The notes beneath the pieces are model-generated. The model was not told the origin of the DNA, made no database searches, and worked only from the letters and a program-made list of their open reading frames with translations. The position numbers were made by a program, and so were the translations under genes. A stretch of DNA of 13,719 bases from Candidatus Desantisiibacteriota bacterium (GTDB lineage: Bacteria > JACRDZ01). Positions 7,172 through 13,719 of this stretch are shown in pieces. The stretch lies in the NCBI GenBank assembly GCA_016209155.1, contig JACQWU010000079.1, forward strand, positions 5,470 through 19,188. Reading direction: 5' to 3'. The first letter of the stretch is position 1. Every line of letters begins with the position of its first letter.

Positions 7172-8602
7172 ATGAAAAACACAGTACAGCCAGCATATTA
7201 TTCTGACACCATTGCAGCTATTTCTACCCCGCCGGGTGAAGGGGGGATAGGGATAGTACGGCTCAGTGGACCTGACACACTTAAAATTACACAAAAAATA
7301 TTTCTACCCTTTAAAAATAATTTTATAAATCCGCGTTCACATTCACTTATTTACGGGAATATTATCAGTCCGGAGTCAAAAGAAATAATTGATGAGGTTC
7401 TCTTAAGTACCATGCGCGCTCCTTATTCATATACAAGAGAAGATGTAGTAGAAATAAATTGTCATGGCGGGCTTTTGCCTTTAACAAAAATTCTTCAGCT
7501 CGTTTTAGAGCACGGGGCACGGCTTGCGGAACCCGGTGAATTTACTAAAAGAGCTTTTTTAAATGGGCGCATTGATCTTGCGCAGGCAGAAGCGGTTATT
7601 GATATAATACGCTCTAAAACTGAAGAAAGTATGCGTCATGCTGCTTTTCAGCTTCAGGGGAAAACTTCAGGAGAAATCACACTTCTACGAAATCTTTTAA
7701 TCGATCTTCGTTCACATTTAGAGTTAAGCATTGATTTTATTGAAGATGATCTTGAAATAATATCCAAAAATAAACTACTGGAGCTTCTTTATCAAGCTCT
7801 GGAAAAAATAGATAAACTGCTTTCAAGCGCTAAAATAGGCAGAATACTAAGAGAAGGGATAAAAATTGCTATTATTGGAAGACCCAATGTTGGCAAATCC
7901 AGCCTCCTGAATAGACTTTTAAATGAAGAAAGAGCTATTGTTACACATATTCCCGGTACTACACGCGATATAATTGAAGAAACGATAAATATTAATGGTA
8001 TTCCCGCCGCTATAATAGATACAGCAGGCATCAGAAAAACAACGGATGAGGTTGAAAAATTAGGTATAGAACGCACTCGCATGTCCATACATCAGGCAGA
8101 TATTGTTTTGCTCACTCTGGATGTAAGCGAAAAATTGCATGAAGAAGACATAGAAATAATAAAAGAAATAAAAAATAAAAAAACAATTTATGTGTTAAAT
8201 AAAATCGATAAGATATTTAACTCTGAATCAAAATCCGTACAAAATTTTTTGGATTTAATTTATGAAGAAACTTTTTCCCGGGAAATTCCGCATATTCAAA
8301 TTTCAAGCTTGACCGGTGAAGGTATAGAAAATCTTAAAAAATTAATTTACAATTTAATTATTAACAAAAGGATTGATAATAAAAATGACGTCTTTATTAA
8401 TAATATACGCCATGAAGAAGCTTTAAAAAAAGCAGGTTATTCCTTACTTAGAGCGATTGAAGGAGTCAAATCAAAGTTGTCACCTGAATTCATAGCTTCA
8501 GATGTAAAAGAAGCATCTGAGAATCTCGGAATAATTACAGGTAAAACCTTTACAGAGGATATACTGGATAATATATTTAAAAATTTCTGTATAGGGAAAT
8601 AA
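7172..8602 (+). CDS. mnmE: tRNA modification GTPase MnmE (TrmE)
   Basis: MnmE works with MnmG to add (carboxymethyl)aminomethyl groups to U34 of tRNAs reading two-codon family boxes. The 476-residue length is typical. The N-terminal tetrahydrofolate-binding domain shows DTIAAISTPPGEGGIGIVR (12-30), with an early AxxTPxG signature, and GGLLPLTKILQLVL near 99-112. The inserted GTPase domain has G1 GRPNVGKS (236-243), G2 TTRD (263-266), G3 DTAG (283-286) and G4 NKID (343-346). The chain ends in FCIGK with the conserved cysteine at 473. No obvious Shine-Dalgarno precedes the ATG; coupling to the rodZ-like gene 9 nt upstream is likely. mnmG is not in the window. The stop lies 4 nt from the stop of the convergent TPR gene, with no terminator between. 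Confidence 0.97.
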   Translation: MKNTVQPAYYSDTIAAISTPPGEGGIGIVRLSGPDTLKITQKIFLPFKNNFINPRSHSLIYGNIISPESKEIIDEVLLSTMRAPYSYTREDVVEINCHGGLLPLTKILQLVLEHGARLAEPGEFTKRAFLNGRIDLAQAEAVIDIIRSKTEESMRHAAFQLQGKTSGEITLLRNLLIDLRSHLELSIDFIEDDLEIISKNKLLELLYQALEKIDKLLSSAKIGRILREGIKIAIIGRPNVGKSSLLNRLLNEERAIVTHIPGTTRDIIEETININGIPAAIIDTAGIRKTTDEVEKLGIERTRMSIHQADIVLLTLDVSEKLHEEDIEIIKEIKNKKTIYVLNKIDKIFNSESKSVQNFLDLIYEETFSREIPHIQISSLTGEGIENLKKLIYNLIINKRIDNKNDVFINNIRHEEALKKAGYSLLRAIEGVKSKLSPEFIASDVKEASENLGIITGKTFTEDILDNIFKNFCIGK

Positions 8603-8606
8603 TTTA

Positions 8607-11357
8607 TCACTGCAGAGATTTTGCGATTTTGTCTATACGATCAACCGCATCATCAAGAAATTTATTGTCAGGATAACTTTCTATAAGTTTTTTATATTCA
8701 TTCAATGCACCGGCTACATCTTTCAATTCTTCATAACATCTGCCAATTTTATATTGGGCATTACCTGAAAATTTCCCTTCACTGTCATACATAACTACTC
8801 TCTTATATTCTTTTATAGCCTGATGATAATCCTTTTTATCGTAATAAAATTCGCCAATCAGATATTGTGCTTCACCTGCAAATGCATGTGTCGGGTATTT
8901 TTCAACTACAATTTTAAATTTTTCAACTGCTTTATCCCGCTCATTAATTCTTTCATATACTAATCCCAATTCAGATAGAGCCGCAACTGTTATTGCCATA
9001 TCAGGATGCTTACTCACAGCTTCATACGCCTCTTTTGCTTTTTTATATTTGATCAGCGAATCCTGAGCAAAATCACTTTGCGGATATTTATCTCTAACTT
9101 CACCAAAAGCTTTCATTGCGTCCTGATATTTTTCCTGATACAGCAGAATATTTGCCAGAAGGTACTGGACTTTTGGCACCTGATCGGAAGACGGATAATT
9201 CTTTAAAAAAAGCTGGTAATTTTTATCTGCCTCATCGTATTTGTTAAGTTTTGTATAAGTCTGTCCCAGTCCAACAAGGGATTTATCCACAAAACCACTG
9301 TTCGAATATTCATTTAATACTTTAGGATATGCTTCAAGAGCACGATCAAAATCTCCTATTATACGGTAGCATTCTCCGGCCTGATAAAGTGATTCGGCGA
9401 CATATTCACTTTTAGGATATTTATTAACCAGCCCTTGAAACCAGACAGCCGCGCGCTTATAGTCTTCTTTCCCAAAATAACTCCACCCAAGCCAGTATTG
9501 AGCATCATCACCAAATTCACTGTCTGAATACTGTTCTGCAACCGTGGCATACGCTTCAGCGGCTTTTTCCAGATTTCCAAGAGCATAATATGCATCCCCG
9601 ACAGTAAATTGGGCTTCAGCAGCCATAGGACTCTGCGGATATTTTTCCATCATTTTATTAAAGCTTGCAATTGACTTTTCATAATTTTTCTGTTCCATAA
9701 ATGCCCATCCCATACCATAATAAGCTTTTTCTGCCAGTTCATTATCCGGATATTTTTCAATGAAAACTTCATATTCCCTGCGGGCATTTTCGAAATCTTT
9801 CTGAGTATAATATATTTCTGCCAGCATGTATTGCGCTTTAATGGAATATTCATCTCTGACGACCACATTCTTAATTATATTATGGTAACTGGTAACAGCA
9901 GAATCATACTTTTTTGCATCAAAATAATTCTGAGCTATAAAAAACTGCGCAGAATTTGCAACTTTACTTTTTGGATAACGCTCCACAAGCTCCTTATAAG
10001 TATTAATAGATTCGGAATTTCTCCCCTGATCCATATAAATTTTTGCAATTCTGTCCATTGCATCGGCAGCAACCATATTCTGGGGATATTTATCTAAAAT
10101 CATTTTATATATTAAATAGGCCTCGTTAGGCTGCTGCAGCTTATAATATGATTCTCCGGCAACAAAAATACTCGATGCTTTAAAATCAATATCAGAAGAA
10201 TATATTTCTACAACTTTAAGATATTCATCAACTGCTTTAGGAAACCATTTTAAATACAGCTCTTTTTCTTTTTCAGATTTATAGTTTGTTGTTTTGGAAA
10301 TAATAGCAGAAAAAGAATCCATTGCTTCTATATAATCTTTCTGTTCAACTGCGATAGTACCGAGTTTGAAGGTTACCTCAGGAATTAATTCACTATTTAC
10401 AAATTCATTAATAATTCTTTTTAAAATACTCCTGGTCTTCTGGAAATTTTTCTTTTTATAATAAATAAGCGCTATTTGGTAATTAGTATCGTCAAGTAAA
10501 TTATTTTTTGATTCACCGTAATTTGCTAAAATTTTATCAAAATTAAATAAAGCCACATCATAATCACCTTTATCAAAATAAATTTTTCCAAGCCAGAATT
10601 GAGCATGTATCGCATATTCACCGGTTGGATATGTCTGAATGACTTTATTGAAAGACTCTCTTGCTTCCTCAAAATTATTATTAGAATAATAAGCAATTCC
10701 CAGATTAAGAGTAGCTTCATCTAATCGATCCCAGCTCGTATATTCATTTATTAAATTTTTATAAGTACGGATAGCTTCTCTGAATTTATTATCATGGAAA
10801 TAAGTATCCGCCATTTTAAAATCTCCTTGCGGAGCATATTTACTGCTTGGAAATTTAACCGAAATTTTATAATATGAATCAGCTGCTTTTTCATATTCTT
10901 TATTTAAAAAATAAATATCACCAATATGCAGTTGTGCTTCAATCCCCTCATCGGCAAGCGGGAAATTCTGCGTTAAATATATAAATCCCTCCATGGCCGA
11001 CACATAATCTTTTTTTTGAAGATGTATATTCGCAAGGGATGAATATGTTTTCCGTGCTATTTCTACATACTGAGAATAATTATTTAGAATATCTTTGTAA
11101 ATAGAGATTGCCTTTTCCAACTCATTTTTATATTTATAGCAATCTGCCTGATAAAGTAAAACGTAGGGAATATTTTTATCTTTTGGAAAATCTTCAATAA
11201 ATTTATTTATTTCCTGTAAAGCCAGATCATATTTTTTATCCTCAAAAAATTCTTTTATTGTTTTATATATTTGATCGGAAGTAATATCTGCAAAAATAAT
11301 TTGAGGGATTAAAATAATTAAAATTAAAAAATATTTTATTAACCTTTTTATTTTCAT
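8607..11357 (-). CDS. Exported protein built of about 22 tetratricopeptide repeats
   Basis: This 916-residue protein has a signal peptide (MKIKRLIKY, hydrophobic to about 22, probable cleavage after IFA). Nearly all the rest is TPR-like helical repeats about 36-38 residues long, the longer type seen in BamD/CpoB (YbgF) proteins. Each unit has the pattern A.y.lG..y....y..A...y..v...YP.S; I count about 22, with a longer non-standard stretch near residues 335-370 and another near 745-765. No enzymatic domain is seen. Such proteins act as periplasmic scaffolds that bind peptides or other proteins. It is the last gene of the exbB-exbD-tonB operon, so a role with that energised complex is likely but inferred. 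A gene symbol is not justified. AGGA about 11 nt before the ATG is a modest ribosome site. Confidence 0.88.
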   Translation of the reverse strand: MKIKRLIKYFLILIILIPQIIFADITSDQIYKTIKEFFEDKKYDLALQEINKFIEDFPKDKNIPYVLLYQADCYKYKNELEKAISIYKDILNNYSQYVEIARKTYSSLANIHLQKKDYVSAMEGFIYLTQNFPLADEGIEAQLHIGDIYFLNKEYEKAADSYYKISVKFPSSKYAPQGDFKMADTYFHDNKFREAIRTYKNLINEYTSWDRLDEATLNLGIAYYSNNNFEEARESFNKVIQTYPTGEYAIHAQFWLGKIYFDKGDYDVALFNFDKILANYGESKNNLLDDTNYQIALIYYKKKNFQKTRSILKRIINEFVNSELIPEVTFKLGTIAVEQKDYIEAMDSFSAIISKTTNYKSEKEKELYLKWFPKAVDEYLKVVEIYSSDIDFKASSIFVAGESYYKLQQPNEAYLIYKMILDKYPQNMVAADAMDRIAKIYMDQGRNSESINTYKELVERYPKSKVANSAQFFIAQNYFDAKKYDSAVTSYHNIIKNVVVRDEYSIKAQYMLAEIYYTQKDFENARREYEVFIEKYPDNELAEKAYYGMGWAFMEQKNYEKSIASFNKMMEKYPQSPMAAEAQFTVGDAYYALGNLEKAAEAYATVAEQYSDSEFGDDAQYWLGWSYFGKEDYKRAAVWFQGLVNKYPKSEYVAESLYQAGECYRIIGDFDRALEAYPKVLNEYSNSGFVDKSLVGLGQTYTKLNKYDEADKNYQLFLKNYPSSDQVPKVQYLLANILLYQEKYQDAMKAFGEVRDKYPQSDFAQDSLIKYKKAKEAYEAVSKHPDMAITVAALSELGLVYERINERDKAVEKFKIVVEKYPTHAFAGEAQYLIGEFYYDKKDYHQAIKEYKRVVMYDSEGKFSGNAQYKIGRCYEELKDVAGALNEYKKLIESYPDNKFLDDAVDRIDKIAKSLQ

Positions 11358-11384
11358 TTAACTTCTTTCCTGATTTTCGCGCTT

Positions 11385-11696
11385 CTACCTGATCTGGCTG
11401 AACTCGATTTCAATATCATAGATCCTTGGTTTTTCTTCCTCACCCGGTTTCAATTCAAGAGGGGCATAAACAGCCTGCCTCGCATTTTCCATTGCCAGAG
11501 TATCCAGTTCAACAAAACCGGAAGATTTTATAAGGTCAACTTTATCTACAGATCCATCGGGCAATACAAATACCCTGACAGTACTTTTTATAATACGCTC
11601 CGATTTTATCTTTCCATATACACACCGTCCGGCTAAATCTTCACCTTCCCATCCGGAACCGGAACCAATCCCTCCGCCGATCCCCCCGCCGCTTCT
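11385..11696 (-). pseudogene. TonB C-terminal domain, displaced into another frame
   Basis: This frame is open from 11696 to the TAG at 11387-11385 but has no start codon at its beginning. It encodes a Gly-rich stretch, then a TonB C-terminal domain: TVRVFVLPDGSVDKVDLIKS, SSGF-ELD-LAM-NARQAVYAPLE, and a final strand IYDIEIEF. It is the missing end of the gene starting at 12258. Removing one G from the six-G run at 11687-11682 joins the two halves through KKRRG-IGGG into one frame of about 290 residues. The domain would contact outer-membrane receptors or periplasmic partners. As the sequence stands it can be made only by frameshifting. A stop (TAA, 11699-11697) in this frame shows that the shift point lies close to the G run. 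Confidence 0.8.
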
Positions 11697-12258
11697 TTAT
11701 CCCATACTTATAACCTTTTTTCAATGTAATAACAGGTTGTGTGCGGCTGGTTTTGCTTCGTGTGATATCTTTTGCTTTTGCCTGCGGTGCTGCTTCCGGT
11801 TCAGGTTTTGCCGCCAGATCTTCTTCTCCTTTTTCTGGTAGAATTTTCTGCAAATCTTCAAGGGTCATATCTTTAAGTTTTTCTGAATTATCAGATTTTA
11901 TCTGATCTATAAGACGGTCATCTATCATCATTTTACCTCCGCCGCCTCCGCCGCCCGGATTTGTATTCCCCATACGTGTTAAAGCCTGAGATATGGGTTT
12001 TGGAGTTTCAATTTTCGGGGGTTCAGCAGGCGGGGGTAAAATTTTCGCAATGATAAGATCTTCTTTCTTATCTTTTTCTTTTCCTGTATGGGTTTTAATT
12101 TCTGTCATATTTAAAGCTATTAGTAAATTAAGGTGTAAAAAAGTGGCTAAAAGATAGTAAAAAAAAGTTAAAGGCTTATTCCCTCTGGATTTACCGGCCT
12201 CCGAATAAACGCCGAGGGCATTTGTAGTAACTGTTGTATCAAAAGTTGTAGTAGGCAC
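11641..12258 (-). CDS. tonB: TonB-family energy transducer, N-terminal part, frameshifted before the C-terminal domain
   Basis: As read, 205 residues: a cytoplasmic N-terminus, one membrane span (about 29-50), a Pro-rich stretch (PPPAEPPKIETPKP), a seven-Gly run (102-108) and a charged linker. This is the layout of TonB, which spans the periplasm and passes ExbB/ExbD energy to outer-membrane partners. From residue 192 the sequence turns into an unlikely Arg-rich tail (DRRRDWFRFRMGR) with a stop at 11641; the real C-terminal domain continues in another frame down to 11385. The start is GTG 12258 with GAGG at 12272-12269; an in-frame stop at 12273-12271 rules out anything earlier. The gene follows exbD by 52 nt and precedes the TPR gene. 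Read as a broken or frameshift-dependent tonB. Confidence 0.75.
   Translation of the reverse strand: MPTTTFDTTVTTNALGVYSEAGKSRGNKPLTFFYYLLATFLHLNLLIALNMTEIKTHTGKEKDKKEDLIIAKILPPPAEPPKIETPKPISQALTRMGNTNPGGGGGGGKMMIDDRLIDQIKSDNSEKLKDMTLEDLQKILPEKGEEDLAAKPEPEAAPQAKAKDITRSKTSRTQPVITLKKGYKYGIKKRRGDRRRDWFRFRMGR
11682..11687 (-). other. Six-G run at the tonB frame change
   Basis: On the minus strand the sequence is CGGCGGGGGGATCGG. Six G give the truncated 205-residue product; five G would give the full TonB with its C-terminal domain. This is the only short run near the required shift point. It may be an assembly error, a mutation or a phase-variable tract. Confidence 0.65.
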
Positions 12259-12310
12259 AACACATTTACCTCATATTAAATTTGCTATAAACCATAACAA
12301 AATCTATCAG

Positions 12311-12745
12311 TTATTCAATATTACTAGTATTTGCATCAAGCAAAGCGGCAAAACCTATATTAGTTAAACCGGATTTTTTACATAAACCCATAACTTTTAT
12401 CACTGTCCCGTGACTGACGCGTTTATCCGCTTTTATAATTATAACTTCATCGGGATTAGAATTTGCAATTTTTTGCAGTTCACTGTCAAGTTCCGGATAA
12501 CTTTTAATTAATCCGTTAAAAACAACTCTATTATCTACTGTAATGTCAATAACATTTTTTTTCTCGCTCTGTTTGGCTGTAACAACTGCTTTTGGAAGCT
12601 GAATTTCAAGTTTATCATCCATTCTTGCCATATCAAATGTTCCTGTTAACATAAAAAAGGATAAAAGCAGAAAGACCATGTCTGTCATTGAAGTAAGCTC
12701 CATATCCACGTCTTCCATACTTCCGCTTCGATTTTTAAACTGCAC
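12311..12745 (-). CDS. exbD: ExbD/TolR-family biopolymer transport protein
   Basis: ExbD and ExbB form the inner-membrane proton channel that powers TonB- or Tol-type systems. The 144-residue protein has a short cytoplasmic N-terminus with the ELTSMTDMVFLLLSFFML pattern: one membrane span carrying the conserved proton-conducting Asp22. The periplasmic domain ends with the family's VIIIKADK and the helix GTVIKVMGLCKKSGL, then a last strand IGFAA. The start is a GTG at 12745, supported by GGGGAG at 12757-12752 six nt upstream. It overlaps the end of exbB by 11 nt, which implies coupled translation and equal dosing. ExbD and TolR are not separable by sequence alone; the adjoining tonB favours the Exb name. 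Confidence 0.93.
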   Translation of the reverse strand: MQFKNRSGSMEDVDMELTSMTDMVFLLLSFFMLTGTFDMARMDDKLEIQLPKAVVTAKQSEKKNVIDITVDNRVVFNGLIKSYPELDSELQKIANSNPDEVIIIKADKRVSHGTVIKVMGLCKKSGLTNIGFAALLDANTSNIE

Positions 12746-13355
12746 CTTGCTCTCCCCTTGCGCTCAGCTCAGCGACAATATCCAATGATATTTCCTGAAG
12801 CTGTAGTATTATAGTGTCAACTCTGCCTTTAAAAATCTGATAAATAAACATTAATGGGACAGCCACTAAAAGACCATAAGCAGTAGTAATTAAGGCTTCG
12901 GCAATACCGGCAGAAATCAAGTCCGGACGGGAAGAACCCATAGTGGCAATGGTCTGAAAAGAAGCTATCATTCCTGTAACAGTTCCCAAAAAACCAAGCA
13001 TAGGCGCCATAGTAATAGCGGATCTAAGTATACCAAAATTAGTTGAAAGATAAGCTATTTCCAATGATCCGGCAGATTCAAGCGCGCGCTCAACTTCGCT
13101 TACCCCTTGATTATGTTTTAATAATCCTGCTTTTAGTATTCTGGCTATTGGAAAATTCTTTCCTTCACATAGCGCAATTGCTTTTGTAATATTTCCGGCA
13201 GGTATTTCCGCTCTGATTGCTTCAACAAAATCAGGAGGGATCATTTTTTTCACCCTTAGTTTAAATCCGCGTTCAAAACAAACTCCAAATCCTACTATAG
13301 AACTAAATAAAATACCCCACATCATTGATCCGCCTTTATCAAAATATTCAAACAT
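12735..13355 (-). CDS. exbB: ExbB/TolQ/MotA-family proton channel protein
   Basis: As read from ATG 13355 the protein has 206 residues with three membrane spans (about 12-29, 107-133, 150-175). Family hallmarks are the GG-MMWGIL-S opening before span 1 with FERGFKL after it, the APMLGFLGTVTGMI segment (117-130) with pore Thr residues, and EALITTAYGLLVAVP (153-167). With ExbD it forms the proton-driven motor of the TonB system. The start is uncertain. An Ala/Glu/Lys-rich linker ending GYTTL is encoded in frame just upstream, back to a TAA at 13442-13440, and a good ribosome site with ATG 13529 lies before that. No other start codon occurs between the TAA and 13355, so this is the only uninterrupted start, with only a weak distant AGGG before it. 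Confidence 0.92.
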   Translation of the reverse strand: MFEYFDKGGSMMWGILFSSIVGFGVCFERGFKLRVKKMIPPDFVEAIRAEIPAGNITKAIALCEGKNFPIARILKAGLLKHNQGVSEVERALESAGSLEIAYLSTNFGILRSAITMAPMLGFLGTVTGMIASFQTIATMGSSRPDLISAGIAEALITTAYGLLVAVPLMFIYQIFKGRVDTIILQLQEISLDIVAELSARGEQGAV

Positions 13356-13529
13356 TAAAGTTGTATACCCTTTTTCTTCGGCAGCAGGAACATCCTTTGC
13401 TGCCTCTGCCCCTGCCTGCTTAGGTGCTTCTGCGTATAATTAGCCATACCGGTAAAAACATAAGGAAAGAGTAAAAATTAATACTCCTAAAAAAATCACA
13501 AAATTATTATTAATTTTGTTTAATTTCAT
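13356..13529 (-). pseudogene. Apparent exbB 5' extension (signal peptide and linker) broken by an in-frame TAA
   Basis: ATG 13529 is in frame with exbB (58 codons upstream). It encodes a signal-like start: MKLNKINNN, then a hydrophobic run FVIFLGVLIFTLSLCF. Codon 30 is TAA (13442-13440), immediately before LYA-EAP, which looks like a signal peptidase site. After it comes a 20-residue Ala/Pro/Glu/Lys linker and then EKGYTTL leading into the ExbB core. Many ExbB homologues have exactly this layout: signal peptide, Ala-rich linker, core. The coding character on both sides of the stop suggests one ancestral gene of 264 codons. A substitution, a pair of small indels or an assembly error could explain it. 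Confidence 0.6.
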
Positions 13530-13539
13530 AAAACTAAAT

Positions 13540-13544
13540 CCCCC
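13540..13544 (-). promoter_or_regulatory. Ribosome binding site before the longer exbB start
   Basis: GGGGG within AAAGGGGGA lies 10 nt before ATG 13529. It is much better than anything before ATG 13355 and supports 13529 as the ancestral start of exbB. An additional in-frame ATG at 13559 has no ribosome site. Confidence 0.5.
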
Positions 13545-13653
13545 TTTCTTAAGCTCCATTTTGATGTTTTTATAATGTAAAATGATTGTATCCCCTGTTA
13601 AAAAAAAATGCAGAGATTTTCAATGTAATTTATAAATTTAACCAATACTCTAA

Positions 13654-13682
13654 ATTATACGACTTTTTTAAAATAAAGTCAA
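13654..13682 (-). promoter_or_regulatory. Sigma70-type promoter for the exbB-exbD-tonB-TPR operon
   Basis: On the minus strand TTGACT (13682-13677) and TATAAT (13659-13654) are separated by 17 nt. The transcript would start near 13647, leaving about 118 nt of leader before ATG 13529. The spacer holds an inverted repeat (GACTTT 13661-13666, AAAGTC 13675-13680) that overlaps the -35 box and could be a regulator site. The rest of 13530-13719 shows no gene. Confidence 0.7.
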
Positions 13683-13719
13683 AAAAATCAATTTCAATAA
13701 ACCGAATTACCATAAATAT

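Noticed and set aside
13440-13442. TAA reassigned as a sense codon in this organism
   Set aside because: TAA ends ribH, lolA, mnmE, exbD and exbB at normal family lengths, so it is a standard stop.

Overview
This is an AT-rich window that looks like the chromosome of a Gram-negative (two-membrane) bacterium. The evidence for an outer membrane and periplasm is a LolA-type lipoprotein carrier, an ExbB-ExbD-TonB set, a lipobox protein and an exported multihaem cytochrome c. Stop codons TAA, TAG and TGA are all used, so the standard code applies. The phylum cannot be fixed from the sequence; an uncultivated anaerobic lineage (Omnitrophota-like or deltaproteobacterial-like) would fit but is a guess. 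No tRNA, rRNA, insertion sequence, phage gene or CRISPR array was seen.

Layout. 1-648 (-): 5' part of a comF-type phosphoribosyltransferase gene, cut by the window edge. 649-895: divergent promoter region with a palindrome between the two promoters. 896-1384 (+): DUF2155-like lipoprotein, followed by a strong terminator that also faces the convergent gene. 1491-2453 (-): cytochrome with five doubled haem-motif units. 2454-2626: a second divergent promoter region. 2627-8602 (+): a tightly packed run ribH, nusB, ftsK/spoIIIE, lolA, rodZ-like, mnmE, with gaps of 9-52 nt and one overlap. 8607-13529 (-): an operon running leftward in the order exbB, exbD, tonB, large TPR protein, meeting mnmE with 4 nt between stops. 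13530-13719 holds the exbB promoter and leader; no gene is seen there.

The plus-strand run mixes riboflavin synthesis, rRNA antitermination, chromosome translocation, lipoprotein trafficking, cell-shape scaffolding and tRNA wobble modification, a housekeeping co-expression group. The minus-strand operon looks like an envelope energy-transduction module: ExbB/ExbD use the proton motive force, TonB spans the periplasm, and an exported protein of about 22 TPRs may be the periplasmic scaffold it serves (inference).

The most notable observations are sequence lesions or deviations in otherwise well conserved genes. FtsK lacks the 14-residue segment normally found between QRPS and RIAF. tonB is frameshifted at a run of six G. 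exbB has an in-frame TAA in what looks like its signal peptide. Two of the cytochrome's ten haem sites are CXCH and CX3CH instead of CXXCH. Each needs read-level or comparative checking to separate real biology from assembly error.
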